In this document: positions 1 to 7,191 of the stretch, piece after piece
How positions within the stretch are numbered: the first letter of the stretch is position 1
How the letters are laid out: each line of letters begins with the position of its first letter
Source: Syntrophomonadaceae bacterium
GTDB taxonomy: Bacteria; Bacillota_D; Dethiobacteria; DTU022
Direction of reading: 5' to 3'
Assembly (NCBI GenBank): GCA_003564505.1
Contig: PXFD01000044.1
Coordinates: 1 to 15,217 of the forward strand
Length of the DNA: 15,217 nucleotides
Made by a program: the position numbers and the translations under genes
The notes under the pieces: model-generated
Seen by the model: the letters and a program-made list of their open reading frames with translations, nothing else
What the model was told of the DNA's origin: nothing
Databases searched by the model: none

Positions 1-774
1 CTATTCCTGGCCGGGATTGGACCGGGGATACTGATTTTTTTACTTTTCTCTCTCTACTCTTTTTTATACTCCAAGTACAAAAAGGTCGGACAGCTGCCCA
101 AGGCCAGCTGGAGCGAGAGAATTAAAGCAATCAAGGAAGGTTTACCGGTCATGGGCTTCCCGGCTATTATAGTCGGTGGTATTTATGCCGGCATTTTGAG
201 CCCGACTGAAGCGGCAGCCGCTGCAGTGGCTTACGCAATCTTTTTGGAGCTGGTTGTTTACAGGTGTCTGACAGTCAGCAGCCTGGTCGATAGTTTTTTA
301 CAGACCGGCGTAATAACAGGGGTAGTTTTTATCCTGGTAGGTGCCGGTCAGGGCCTTTCCTGGATGCTCAGTTTTTTAAGGATTCCCCAGCAAGTTTTAG
401 GGCCGCTTTTTGGGGCTGACCCCACTTATGTCACAGTAATTTTAATTATTGTTGTATCTTATTTTGTGGCCTGTATGTTTGTTGACCCCATTGTCGCTAT
501 TTATGTTTTGAGCCCCATTTTTGCACCTTATGTTATACAAGCTGGAGTTGATCCGATCCTGCTCGGGGTCCTGGTTACCCTGCAGGCAGCAATCGGTTCT
601 GCCACACCGCCTTTTGGGTGTGATATTTTTACGGCCCAGCTAATTTTCAGGCGGCCATATCTTGAAGTGATTGGTCATACGCCGCCGTTTATTATCATCT
701 TGATCCTGGTCACTATCATTCTTGTCGCATTCCCACAGATTGCCCTATTCCTGCCGGATACGGCTCTGCTGTAA
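1..774 (+). CDS. dctM: TRAP transporter large permease subunit (DctM-like), 5'-truncated by window edge
   Basis: Large membrane subunit of a tripartite ATP-independent periplasmic (TRAP) transporter, the part that moves a carboxylate-type substrate across the membrane using an ion gradient. The reading frame is open from base 1, so 257 C-terminal residues are visible, against about 425 in a full-length family member. Visible residues 59-80 carry the DctM signature GGIYAGILSPTEAAAAAVAY, and a later SATPPFGCDIF segment is also typical of the family. The rest is a series of long hydrophobic stretches. The solute-binding (DctP) and small permease (DctQ) genes are not in the window and probably lie upstream. 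The next gene starts 33 bases downstream, so co-transcription is likely and the imported compound is probably the substrate of the enzymes that follow. The family is clear; the substrate cannot be read from the sequence. Confidence 0.93.
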   Translation, partial: LFLAGIGPGILIFLLFSLYSFLYSKYKKVGQLPKASWSERIKAIKEGLPVMGFPAIIVGGIYAGILSPTEAAAAAVAYAIFLELVVYRCLTVSSLVDSFLQTGVITGVVFILVGAGQGLSWMLSFLRIPQQVLGPLFGADPTYVTVILIIVVSYFVACMFVDPIVAIYVLSPIFAPYVIQAGVDPILLGVLVTLQAAIGSATPPFGCDIFTAQLIFRRPYLEVIGHTPPFIIILILVTIILVAFPQIALFLPDTALL

Positions 775-807
775 TTTTAAAGTGACGATATTTAAGGAGG
801 ATGCAGC

Positions 808-1539
808 TTGATTTATAAGGCCCAGCCCGGACAGGTCAGTTATGGAGAGGCAATCGGCATACTGCTTCTTGACAGCAGCGCTCCCTATATTCCCGGGGAC
901 GTAGCTAACGCAACCACCTATAATTTTCCCGTTCGTTTTAAAAAGGTGCCCGGACTGACGGTGGAAAGAATATTTAACCATGACCTATCCCTTTTGGGTG
1001 GGGTTATCGCTGCAGCTCATGACCTGAAGCAAAATGGAGTGCGGGCTGTCACCGGTGATTGCGGGTTTATGGCTATCTACCAGCAAAGCCTGGCTGAACA
1101 ACTTGGTTTGCCGGTGTTTATGTCCAGCCTGCTGCAGGTTTCGTTTATCAGCTTGCTGCTTGGTGGTAAAGATAAGATTGGAATTCTTACGGCCAATGCG
1201 GCAGCTTTAAGCAGCGATGTACTGAAGTCCTGTGGAGCATACCTGCCCGAACGGACAGTAATTGCCGGCCTGGAGGACCAGCCCTGTTTCAGCTCTGCCT
1301 TTATAGAAGAAGCCGGCCAGCTGGATCAGGCTAAAGTTGAGGCGGAAGTTGTTAGCACGGCACTCCAGATGGTGCAATCAGATCCAGCATTAAAAGCACT
1401 TCTGCTGGAATGCTCTGTTTTACCTCCCTACGGGGCAGCAATTCAGCGGGCGGTAGGATTGCCTGTATTTGATTACGTCACAATGATTAATTACGTTTAT
1501 TCAGCCGTGGTCAAGAAGCGATTTAACGGTTTTATGTAA
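808..1539 (+). CDS. Aspartate/glutamate racemase superfamily protein
   Basis: A 243-residue protein of the Asp/Glu/hydantoin racemase superfamily, cofactor-independent enzymes that use two cysteines as acid and base. Cys85 lies in the first conserved block (TGDCGFMA), and Cys202 lies in LLLECSVLPPYG, matching the usual ECTxMPPY-type second block, so both catalytic cysteines are present. The start is TTG at 808, preceded by AAGGAGG at 794-800; the ATG at 801 is out of frame and stops after five codons. It lies between the TRAP permease and the M24 gene, so it may racemise or isomerise the imported compound or a hydrolysis product. Related families (arylmalonate decarboxylase, maleate isomerase, EutA) share the fold, so the reaction is not certain. 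It follows the TRAP gene by 33 bases and ends 114 bases before the next gene, in a gap that contains an inverted repeat. Confidence 0.82.
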   Translation: MIYKAQPGQVSYGEAIGILLLDSSAPYIPGDVANATTYNFPVRFKKVPGLTVERIFNHDLSLLGGVIAAAHDLKQNGVRAVTGDCGFMAIYQQSLAEQLGLPVFMSSLLQVSFISLLLGGKDKIGILTANAAALSSDVLKSCGAYLPERTVIAGLEDQPCFSSAFIEEAGQLDQAKVEAEVVSTALQMVQSDPALKALLLECSVLPPYGAAIQRAVGLPVFDYVTMINYVYSAVVKKRFNGFM

Positions 1540-1558
1540 AGTGAGCTGAATTTAAGAG

Positions 1559-1615
1559 TAACTAACCAGCCAAAAAACCTTCGAGAGCAGCTCTCTTTAT
1601 AAGGCTGGGTAGTTA
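1559..1615 (+). repeat. Long inverted repeat (RNA hairpin) between racemase-like and M24 genes
   Basis: The 5' arm TAACTAACCAGCC (1559-1571) pairs with GGCTGGGTAGTTA (1603-1615) at 12 of 13 positions. The enclosed sequence holds a second perfect stem, GAGAG (1583-1587) with CTCTC (1591-1595) around a CAG loop. No T-run follows, so this is not a classical terminator. It ends 27 bases before the AAGGAGGAGG ribosome binding site of the M24 gene. A processing or stability element, or a regulatory leader structure, would fit; which one is inference. Confidence 0.6.
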
Positions 1616-1653
1616 GATTAAATTTAGCAATTAGCTTTAATCAAGGAGGAGGA

Positions 1654-2838
1654 ATGCAGATGGGGGCAGTTTTTTCAGCTGATGAATATCTTCAGCGGAT
1701 AGGAAAAACAAAAGAGAGTATGAAAGAAAAGGGCATTGATTTACTGGTTATTTCCCAGCCTGCCAACATGAATTATTTGAGCGGCTATGATGGTTGGAGT
1801 TTTTACGTTCACCAGTGTTTGCTGCTGCACCTGGATCAGGAAGAACCGATCTGGCTGGGCCGGGGCATGGATGCCAACGTGGCCCGCCTGACCGCTTTTT
1901 TGTCAGAAGAGAATATCCTTGCATATGCTGATGATTATGTGCAGTCGACCGTAAAACACCCGATGCATTTTGTCGCAGATGTCATCAAGGAAAAAGGATG
2001 GGACAAAAGTGTAATCGGGGTGGAAATGGACCAGTTTTATTTTACTGCCCGTGCTTATGTTGAGCTGGAGCGTTCGCTCCCCGAGGCAAAAATTGCAGAT
2101 GGCAATGCCCTGGTTAACTGGGTCCGGGTTGTTAAATCTGAAGCCGAGGTCGAGTTTATTAGAAGGGCCGGTAAAATTGCCGAGAAAGTAATGGATGCAG
2201 CCCGGAATGCTATAAAAGTCGGGGCCAGGGAATGCGATGCGGCGGCAGCGGTTGCTTATGCCCAGTACGCCGGAACTAAAGAATACGCCGGTGATTACCC
2301 GGCAATAGTTCCCCTGATGATGGCCGGTGAAGAAACCAAAGCTCCGCATATGACCTGGACTGAAAAAGTTTACCAGGACGAAGAAGCAATCCTGCTTGAG
2401 TTGTGTGGCGCTTACAGGCGTTACCATGCTCCTATTGCCAGGACAATTTACCTGGGTAAAAATCCTCCCCGGCTGTTGCTTGATACGGCAGAGGTGGTCC
2501 TGGAAGGATTAAGTAAAGCCATGGATACGATCAGGCCCGGTGTGACAGCCGAAGATGTAGAGTCTGCCTGGCGTAAGGGTATTGCCCACTCTAAGGTAGT
2601 TAAGGAATCAAGAATTGGCTATTCCATCGGGGTTAATTACCCCCCTGACTGGGGTGAACAAACAATCAGTTTTAGGCCGGGAGACAAAACAGTGCTCGAG
2701 CCAAACATGGTGCTGCACCTGATTCCGGGCATCTGGTATGACGAAGTCGGTTTCGAAATTGACACTACTTTCAGGGTTACCGAAAACGGTTATGAATCTA
2801 TGTACGATTACCCGCTTGAGCTTTTTATTGAGGGATAA
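1654..2838 (+). CDS. Creatinase-like M24 (pita-bread fold) hydrolase, ectoine hydrolase DoeA/EutD-like
   Basis: Predicted cytoplasmic C-N hydrolase of the M24 'pita-bread' family: N-terminal creatinase domain (about residues 10-155), then the M24 domain (about 165-390). From recall it resembles DoeA/EutD, which open the ectoine ring, especially in GYSIGVNYPPDWGEQTIS (about 322-339) and the block LLELCGAYRRYHAPIART (247-264). Compared with metal-dependent aminopeptidases, the ligand positions are changed: the two Asp become Glu249 and Pro260, the His motif reads GYSIG, and the Glu of the EPG motif becomes Ile357. This points to metal-independent, creatinase-type chemistry; His232 in APHMTW is a candidate catalytic residue. 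Ribosome binding site AAGGAGGAGG is at 1643-1652. ATG 1654 is used here, but ATG 1660 has better spacing (7 bases). An Xaa-Pro peptidase label would be the generic alternative; substrate is unproven. Confidence 0.85.
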   Translation: MQMGAVFSADEYLQRIGKTKESMKEKGIDLLVISQPANMNYLSGYDGWSFYVHQCLLLHLDQEEPIWLGRGMDANVARLTAFLSEENILAYADDYVQSTVKHPMHFVADVIKEKGWDKSVIGVEMDQFYFTARAYVELERSLPEAKIADGNALVNWVRVVKSEAEVEFIRRAGKIAEKVMDAARNAIKVGARECDAAAAVAYAQYAGTKEYAGDYPAIVPLMMAGEETKAPHMTWTEKVYQDEEAILLELCGAYRRYHAPIARTIYLGKNPPRLLLDTAEVVLEGLSKAMDTIRPGVTAEDVESAWRKGIAHSKVVKESRIGYSIGVNYPPDWGEQTISFRPGDKTVLEPNMVLHLIPGIWYDEVGFEIDTTFRVTENGYESMYDYPLELFIEG

Positions 2839-2902
2839 TTTAAGATGCTGCTTAACGGGCTGACAAGGGCCCAATAATTACCATTTGAAGGGAGTAAGAG
2901 TA

Positions 2903-3751
2903 TTGTCTAAGAAAAGTGTTTTGGATTTTATTCAGATGAAAAAAGATGGAGAGAAAACGGCCTGGGTCACGGCTTACGATTTTCCTACAGCCATGTTTGC
3001 CGAGCAGGCCGGGATGGACATGATCCTGGTAGGAGATTCAATGGGGATGGTCCTTTTAGGCTACAAGGATACCATGCCGGTGACAATGGAAGACTGCCTG
3101 GCCCACTGCAAAGCGGTGCGGAGGGGGGCTCCCAAGACCTGGATTATTGGCGATATGCCCTTCGGTTCCTACCAGACCAGCGACGAAGATGCTGTCCGGA
3201 ATGCGGTGCGCTTTCTTAAAGAGGCCGATATGGATTGCATTAAGCTTGAGGGTGGCGTTCGGGTTGCCAGCAGGATTAAGGCTATCAACGATGCCGGGAT
3301 CCTGGTTATGGGTCACCTGGGTCTGACACCGCAGAGCTCGGGTCAGCTGGGTGGTTTCAAAGCTACCGGCCGTGATGTGAAAACAGCCCGGGCTTTAATT
3401 GAAGATGCCCTGGCCGTACAGGAAGCGGGAGCTTTCTCAGTTTTGATTGAAGCGGTTGCGCCCGAACTGACTGCCTTCCTTACTAAAAAACTGGATATCC
3501 CGGTTTACTCCATTGGCGCCGGTGTGGATTGTGATGGTCAGCTGCTGATTTGCGGTGACATGCTCGGTCAGTTCCAGGCTTTTACGCCAAAGTTTGTTAA
3601 AGTTTATGCTAATATTGCAGAAACCAGTGTAAATGCCTTTAAACAATACGTTTCGGAAGTAAAAAACGGCGAGTTCCCAACGGAAGAACATGTTTACCCG
3701 CGTAAGGATAGCATGGAAGATTTCGAGAAGCTTTTCGATGAATACAAGTAA
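2903..3751 (+). CDS. panB: 3-methyl-2-oxobutanoate hydroxymethyltransferase (PanB family)
   Basis: PanB transfers a hydroxymethyl group from methylene-tetrahydrofolate to 2-oxoisovalerate, giving ketopantoate for pantothenate synthesis; the reaction is reversible in principle. The 282-residue TIM barrel is slightly longer than the usual ~265. Conserved blocks are VGDSMGM with Mg ligand Asp45, IGDMPF with Asp84, KLEGG with Glu116, GHLGLTPQ (137-144), LIEAVAPEL with general acid Glu183, and SIGAG (203-207). All catalytic residues are therefore present. TTG at 2903 is preferred because GAAGGGAG (2887-2894) sits 8 bases before it; the upstream TTG at 2885 would place that site inside the gene. 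No panC or panD is nearby. Instead the gene lies 64 bases after the M24 hydrolase in a catabolic-looking cluster, so it may be a paralog acting on a related 2-oxo acid, possibly in the cleaving direction (inference). Confidence 0.9.
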   Translation: MSKKSVLDFIQMKKDGEKTAWVTAYDFPTAMFAEQAGMDMILVGDSMGMVLLGYKDTMPVTMEDCLAHCKAVRRGAPKTWIIGDMPFGSYQTSDEDAVRNAVRFLKEADMDCIKLEGGVRVASRIKAINDAGILVMGHLGLTPQSSGQLGGFKATGRDVKTARALIEDALAVQEAGAFSVLIEAVAPELTAFLTKKLDIPVYSIGAGVDCDGQLLICGDMLGQFQAFTPKFVKVYANIAETSVNAFKQYVSEVKNGEFPTEEHVYPRKDSMEDFEKLFDEYK

Positions 3752-3757
3752 ATATTC

Positions 3758-3819
3758 GTAGGCACCTTAAATGCGGCAGTTCCCTTAAAAGCTGGCGCAT
3801 AATAAGTGAAGGTGCCTGC
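3758..3819 (+). repeat. Multi-stem inverted repeat between panB-like and TIM-barrel genes
   Basis: The outer arms 3758-3768 (GTAGGCACCTT) and 3809-3819 (AAGGTGCCTGC) pair along their whole length with one T-G wobble. An inner stem ATGCG (3771-3775) pairs with CGCAT (3796-3800), and a short CAG/CTG stem lies inside that. No T-run follows, so it is not a standard terminator. It ends about 25 bases before the ribosome binding site of the next gene. It is probably an RNA structure in the cluster transcript; its function is unknown. Confidence 0.6.
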
Positions 3820-3860
3820 AAAGTAATAAAATATTTAAAAATAGATGGAGGTTGTTTAAA

Positions 3861-4799
3861 ATGTCATTTGAAAAGATTGAGAAGTATATCAAGGAGAAAA
3901 CTAACTTTCCGCTGCGTGATCGCTATGATCTGCCCAGCTCGGAAGTTACTTTCCCTGATGGCTCGCATTACCGCACCGAAATTGCCGGGATGGAAACCGT
4001 CGAGAATTTGGAGATCATGGTTAAAGAAGCAGAGAAAAGAAAAGTGCCCGTTCACCGGGTTATTTCCCTGGTCCGCGGTGCTGCGATGATGGACTTTGCC
4101 GAACTGAAAGAATTTGCCCAGGTTGCAGCCCAGAATAAACTCGAAGTTATCATCAACCCTCTGCCGAGCAGGGGCTGGGATAGCGGGCGGCAGTATGTAA
4201 CAGCGGAAGGCTATGTTTCCGGGATGCGCCTCAGGGGAAGCGATAAGGTTTATGAATGGCTAAAAGAGCTTGATCGCTGCCTTGAAGCGGGGATTCGCGG
4301 ATTCCTCATTCCTGACGAAGGCCTCCTTGACCTGGTCACCAAGATGCGGGCAGACGGTGTCTTTCCAGATGATGTTAAATTTAAGGTCTCTGTGTTTGCC
4401 GGGCACGGCAGCCCTTACGGGGCGAAACTATTGGAAGATATGGGTGCGGACAGCTTTAACCCGCTTGGTGACCTGACTCTGCCGATGCTTGCTTCAATCA
4501 GGAGCACTGTAAAGCTGCCTCTAGACATCTATGTAAGCCTGGTTGAATCCATGGGCGGCTTCCAGCGCTACCATGAGTGCGGCGATATTGCCCGTATTTG
4601 CGCTCCCGTATATTTTAAAATTGAACCGGGTCGTTCGGAAGCTGAAATGTACAATTCCTGGGTTGATAATGCCCTGCTTAACCACCTGGCTGCGCACAGG
4701 GTTAAAATTGCCCAGATTTGCATGGAATGGGTAGAACGCTCCGGGTACAACCTGGTGGTCAAAGAAGGCGGAGAGGATCTTTCCATTCCCAAACCTTAA
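3861..4799 (+). CDS. TIM-barrel-like protein of unknown function (possibly peptidase-U32-related)
   Basis: A 312-residue cytoplasmic protein that I do not recognise with certainty. Alternating hydrophobic strands and helices suggest a beta/alpha barrel: HRVISLVRG (65-73), KLEVIINPLPSRGWDSG (93-109), GIRGFLIPDEG (144-154), KFKVSVFAGHGSPYGAKLL (173-191), MGADSFNPLGDLTLPML (194-210), LPLDIYVSLVES (219-230) and PVYFKIEPGRSE (249-260). The ADSFNPLGDLTLPML block and the C-terminal EDLSIPKP resemble proteins annotated as U32-family peptidase-like, but that is from memory. There is no signal peptide or membrane segment. ATG 3861 has TGGAGG at 3845-3850 in front; the TTG at 3852 is too close to that site. 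It lies between PanB-like and dehydrogenase genes, so it is probably an enzyme of the same pathway, perhaps an aldolase- or lyase-type barrel (inference). Confidence 0.75.
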   Translation: MSFEKIEKYIKEKTNFPLRDRYDLPSSEVTFPDGSHYRTEIAGMETVENLEIMVKEAEKRKVPVHRVISLVRGAAMMDFAELKEFAQVAAQNKLEVIINPLPSRGWDSGRQYVTAEGYVSGMRLRGSDKVYEWLKELDRCLEAGIRGFLIPDEGLLDLVTKMRADGVFPDDVKFKVSVFAGHGSPYGAKLLEDMGADSFNPLGDLTLPMLASIRSTVKLPLDIYVSLVESMGGFQRYHECGDIARICAPVYFKIEPGRSEAEMYNSWVDNALLNHLAAHRVKIAQICMEWVERSGYNLVVKEGGEDLSIPKP

Positions 4800-4849
4800 A
4801 AAGACCTGAATTTAAACAGGGAGATATATCAGCAGAAAGGAATGATGGT

Positions 4850-6085
4850 ATGAGTGCAAACCCCCTGGATACGGCCCTGCATTCACTACGGGAAGCGGCG
4901 GAACTGGCCGGGCTGGATCCTAAAGTTATAGAACTTTTAAGCGTGCCAAAGCGAACCATAGAGTTTACCTTTCCTATGCGAATGGATAGCGGTGAAGTCA
5001 GGATTTTTAAGGCATACCGGGTTCACTGGTGTGATGCTCTTGGCAATTTCAAGGATGGTACCAGGTTTACCGGAAACCTTACTCTGGATGAACTCAAAGC
5101 CCTGGCCCTGTGGATGACTATTAAGCATGGTGTCGGCGGGATTCCTGCCGGCGGAGGTAAAGGCGGGGTGGAGGTTGATCCGGGAGAACTGAGTACCTGG
5201 GAACTTGAGAGGCTTTCGCGTAGTTTTATGCGCCACCTGCCGATGAAAGGTGCCTGGGTAGATGTGCCGGGTGCTGATATCGGCACCAGTGAACAGACTC
5301 AGGCCTGGATGCTTGACGAGTATGAACAAATTGTCGGCTATCACAGTCCGGCTGCTGTGAACGATAAACCTGCTGCCGTAAGCGGAACGGTCGGCAGCGC
5401 AGAGGCAACCGGACAGGGTGTATACTATGTTTTCGAGCAGGCTGTTAAGGACTTTGGCTTTGCCGAAGACTGCAGCGTAGCTGTGCAGGGTTTCGGTAAA
5501 GTGGGAGCGGTACTGGCCGGGCTGCTTCATGAAGGTGGTTACAGGGTAGTGGCGGTCAGTGATATCTACGGTGGTATCTATACTCCCGAAGGAATTGATA
5601 TTCCTAAGCTGCAAGAACATGTTCAAAAAACCGGCAAGGTCGTGGATTTTCCGGGGACAGATCCGGTTAGTAACGAGGAACTGCTGGAGCTTGATGCCGA
5701 TATCCTGGTTCCTGCTGCCGTGCAAAGCGTGATCGGTGAGGAAAATGCCCCGCGGATTAAAGCAAAGCTAATTATAGAAGCTGCAAACGGTCCGGTGACT
5801 CCCAAAGCGGAGCAGTACCTGCTTGACAAGGGCATACCGGTTATACCGGATGTGCTGGCCAATGTTGGTGGAGCGACGGTTTGCCACTTTGAGCGGATCC
5901 AGGGACTTACCGATGAGTACTGGGACCTGGAAAGAGTAAACGGGCAGCTCAAAGAGTGGATCTTGAAGGCCTACGATAAGATGTTAAAAACGGCCAAGGA
6001 GAAGGATTCCTCTTACCGTATGGCGGTATGGGTTAACGCCCTCTTGAAAATTGAAGCCTCCGTTAAAAAAAGAGGCTGGGTTTAA
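4850..6085 (+). CDS. gdhA: Glu/Leu/Phe/Val dehydrogenase family protein (divergent glutamate dehydrogenase)
   Basis: NAD(P)-dependent amino-acid dehydrogenase, interconverting an amino acid with its 2-oxo acid and ammonia. It has 411 residues, normal for the family. The N-terminal substrate domain keeps Lys68 (NFKDGTRF), Lys92 (WMTIKHG) and catalytic Lys104 in GGGKGG (101-106), plus the Asp of DVPGADIGT. The Rossmann domain carries EATGQG (185-190) and GFGKVG (214-219), followed by a C-terminal DVLANVGGATVCHFE block. The usual GGIRFHP stretch reads DGTRFTGN, and other conserved places also differ, so the preferred substrate may not be glutamate. The start is ATG 4850 with AGAAAGGA 8 bases before it; the frame is open further upstream, but that part overlaps the preceding gene. 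It lies 50 bases after the TIM-barrel gene and before a terminator-like hairpin. Likely role: recycling nitrogen or supplying a 2-oxo acid. Confidence 0.88.
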   Translation: MSANPLDTALHSLREAAELAGLDPKVIELLSVPKRTIEFTFPMRMDSGEVRIFKAYRVHWCDALGNFKDGTRFTGNLTLDELKALALWMTIKHGVGGIPAGGGKGGVEVDPGELSTWELERLSRSFMRHLPMKGAWVDVPGADIGTSEQTQAWMLDEYEQIVGYHSPAAVNDKPAAVSGTVGSAEATGQGVYYVFEQAVKDFGFAEDCSVAVQGFGKVGAVLAGLLHEGGYRVVAVSDIYGGIYTPEGIDIPKLQEHVQKTGKVVDFPGTDPVSNEELLELDADILVPAAVQSVIGEENAPRIKAKLIIEAANGPVTPKAEQYLLDKGIPVIPDVLANVGGATVCHFERIQGLTDEYWDLERVNGQLKEWILKAYDKMLKTAKEKDSSYRMAVWVNALLKIEASVKKRGWV

Positions 6086-6100
6086 GAAGAAACATCTCCG

Positions 6101-6151
6101 GCATATCTGCGCCTTGTTTTCAAAACAAAGCGTAGATATGCTGAGTTTTTT
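6101..6151 (+). terminator. Terminator-like hairpin with T-run, directly before the EutB-like gene
   Basis: The arms 6101-6120 and 6122-6141 are complementary at 18 of 20 positions, plus one G-T wobble and one mismatch. The hairpin is followed four bases later by six T (6146-6151), the layout of an intrinsic terminator. The next gene starts only 17 bases after the T-run, which leaves no room for a promoter in between. Either the promoter of the next gene lies upstream inside the dehydrogenase gene, or this element works as an attenuator that partly limits read-through. Confidence 0.75.
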
Positions 6152-6168
6152 CTAAGAGGTGGTCTGAT

Positions 6169-7191
6169 TTGCGCGAAAGCAATTTCCCCGGATCTTTTCT
6201 TACAGGAACAAGCGAGATCTGGAAAGCGAGGCAGAGGATTGCCGGCCTGGTAGAAAGAACACCCCTGGTTATGAATTCCGCCCTTAATGATTTATTCGGG
6301 GCGAAAATATATCTAAAGCTCGAGTATTTGCAGCCTACAGGCGCATTTAAATTACGTGGAGCGGCTAACAAAATCCTCAGTTTGAAGGAAGAAGAAAGGC
6401 AGCGTGGTGTTGCCACCTTTTCTACAGGCAACCATGGTCTTGCTGTAGCCTATGTGGCAAAACAGCTTGGCATTCCGGCAGCAGTTTTTATTTCCCGTCG
6501 TGTGCCCCAGGTAAAGGCAGATAATTTGCGCCGCATGGGTGCTAATCTTGTTGTGCATGGTGACAACCAGGATGATGCAGAAGAATTCTGCTTCAGGAAG
6601 GCAGGCGAAGAGGGCTGGAATGTTATTAACCCCTTTGATGATCCCATGGTTATTGCCGGACAGGGTACCATCGGCCTTGAGCTATTAGAGCAGGAGCCGG
6701 AACTCGATACAGTGGTTGTGCCATTGTCAGGGGGAGGACTGATATCTGGAATAGCACTGGCCCTTAAAATAAATCAACCAGATCTGCGTGTGATCGGCGT
6801 TTCTATGGAAGGCAGCCCGGTAATGTATCACTCTCTAAAAGCTGATAAGCCGGTTGTGCTAAAGGAGAAAGATACCCTGGCAGATAGCCTGCTGGGTGGG
6901 ATCGGACTTGATAATAAATATACTTTTTCCATCGTAAAAGAATATGTTGACGATGTTGTCCTGGTTAGTGAAGAGGCAATCGCGAAGGCAATGGCTTTGT
7001 TTTTTAAAGTAAGTCGTGCCGCGGTTGAAGGTGCCGCGGCAACCCCGGTTGCCGCTCTGACGGAACATCAAGTGGCGTCCCGGGGCAGAAAAACGGCTTT
7101 GATCATTACCGGAAACAATATTGACAGCTTTAACTTTTTAAATGTTGTCGGGAAATATATAGAACCGGAAAAGGGGTATAATAATGATTAA
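6169..7191 (+). CDS. eutB: PLP-dependent threonine dehydratase-like enzyme, EutB-like
   Basis: Fold-type II PLP enzyme of the threonine/serine dehydratase family: it eliminates water from a hydroxy-amino acid to give an enamine/imine that hydrolyses to a 2-oxo acid and ammonia. Lys61 in TGAFKLRGA is the PLP Schiff-base lysine, STGNHG (85-90) binds substrate, and SGGGL (187-191) binds the cofactor phosphate. The 340 residues lack the ACT regulatory domain of biosynthetic IlvA. The stretches FDDPMVIAGQGTIGLELLE, GIGLDNKYTF and DDVVLVSEE closely match what I recall of EutB, the hydroxyectoine-utilisation dehydratase. The start is TTG 6169 after AAGAGGTGG. The gene overlaps ridA by 8 bases, implying translational coupling. 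Threonine dehydratase or serine racemase remain alternative labels. Family assignment is firm; the EutB substrate is inference. Confidence 0.88.
   Translation: MRESNFPGSFLTGTSEIWKARQRIAGLVERTPLVMNSALNDLFGAKIYLKLEYLQPTGAFKLRGAANKILSLKEEERQRGVATFSTGNHGLAVAYVAKQLGIPAAVFISRRVPQVKADNLRRMGANLVVHGDNQDDAEEFCFRKAGEEGWNVINPFDDPMVIAGQGTIGLELLEQEPELDTVVVPLSGGGLISGIALALKINQPDLRVIGVSMEGSPVMYHSLKADKPVVLKEKDTLADSLLGGIGLDNKYTFSIVKEYVDDVVLVSEEAIAKAMALFFKVSRAAVEGAAATPVAALTEHQVASRGRKTALIITGNNIDSFNFLNVVGKYIEPEKGYNND

Noticed and set aside
1559..1615. Intrinsic terminator at this hairpin
   Set aside because: No T-run follows the 3' arm, so it is reported as a structured repeat only.
1903..2427. A 174-codon open frame on the - strand
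   Set aside because: It is antisense to the well-supported M24 gene, with a composition typical of a shadow frame.
4718..4849. Upstream extension of the dehydrogenase reading frame
   Set aside because: It overlaps the end of the TIM-barrel gene, lacks a ribosome binding site, and the family N terminus fits the ATG at 4850.
4937..5725. A 262-codon open frame on the - strand
   Set aside because: It lies wholly opposite the dehydrogenase gene, has no recognisable domain or ribosome binding site, and looks like a shadow of the coding strand.
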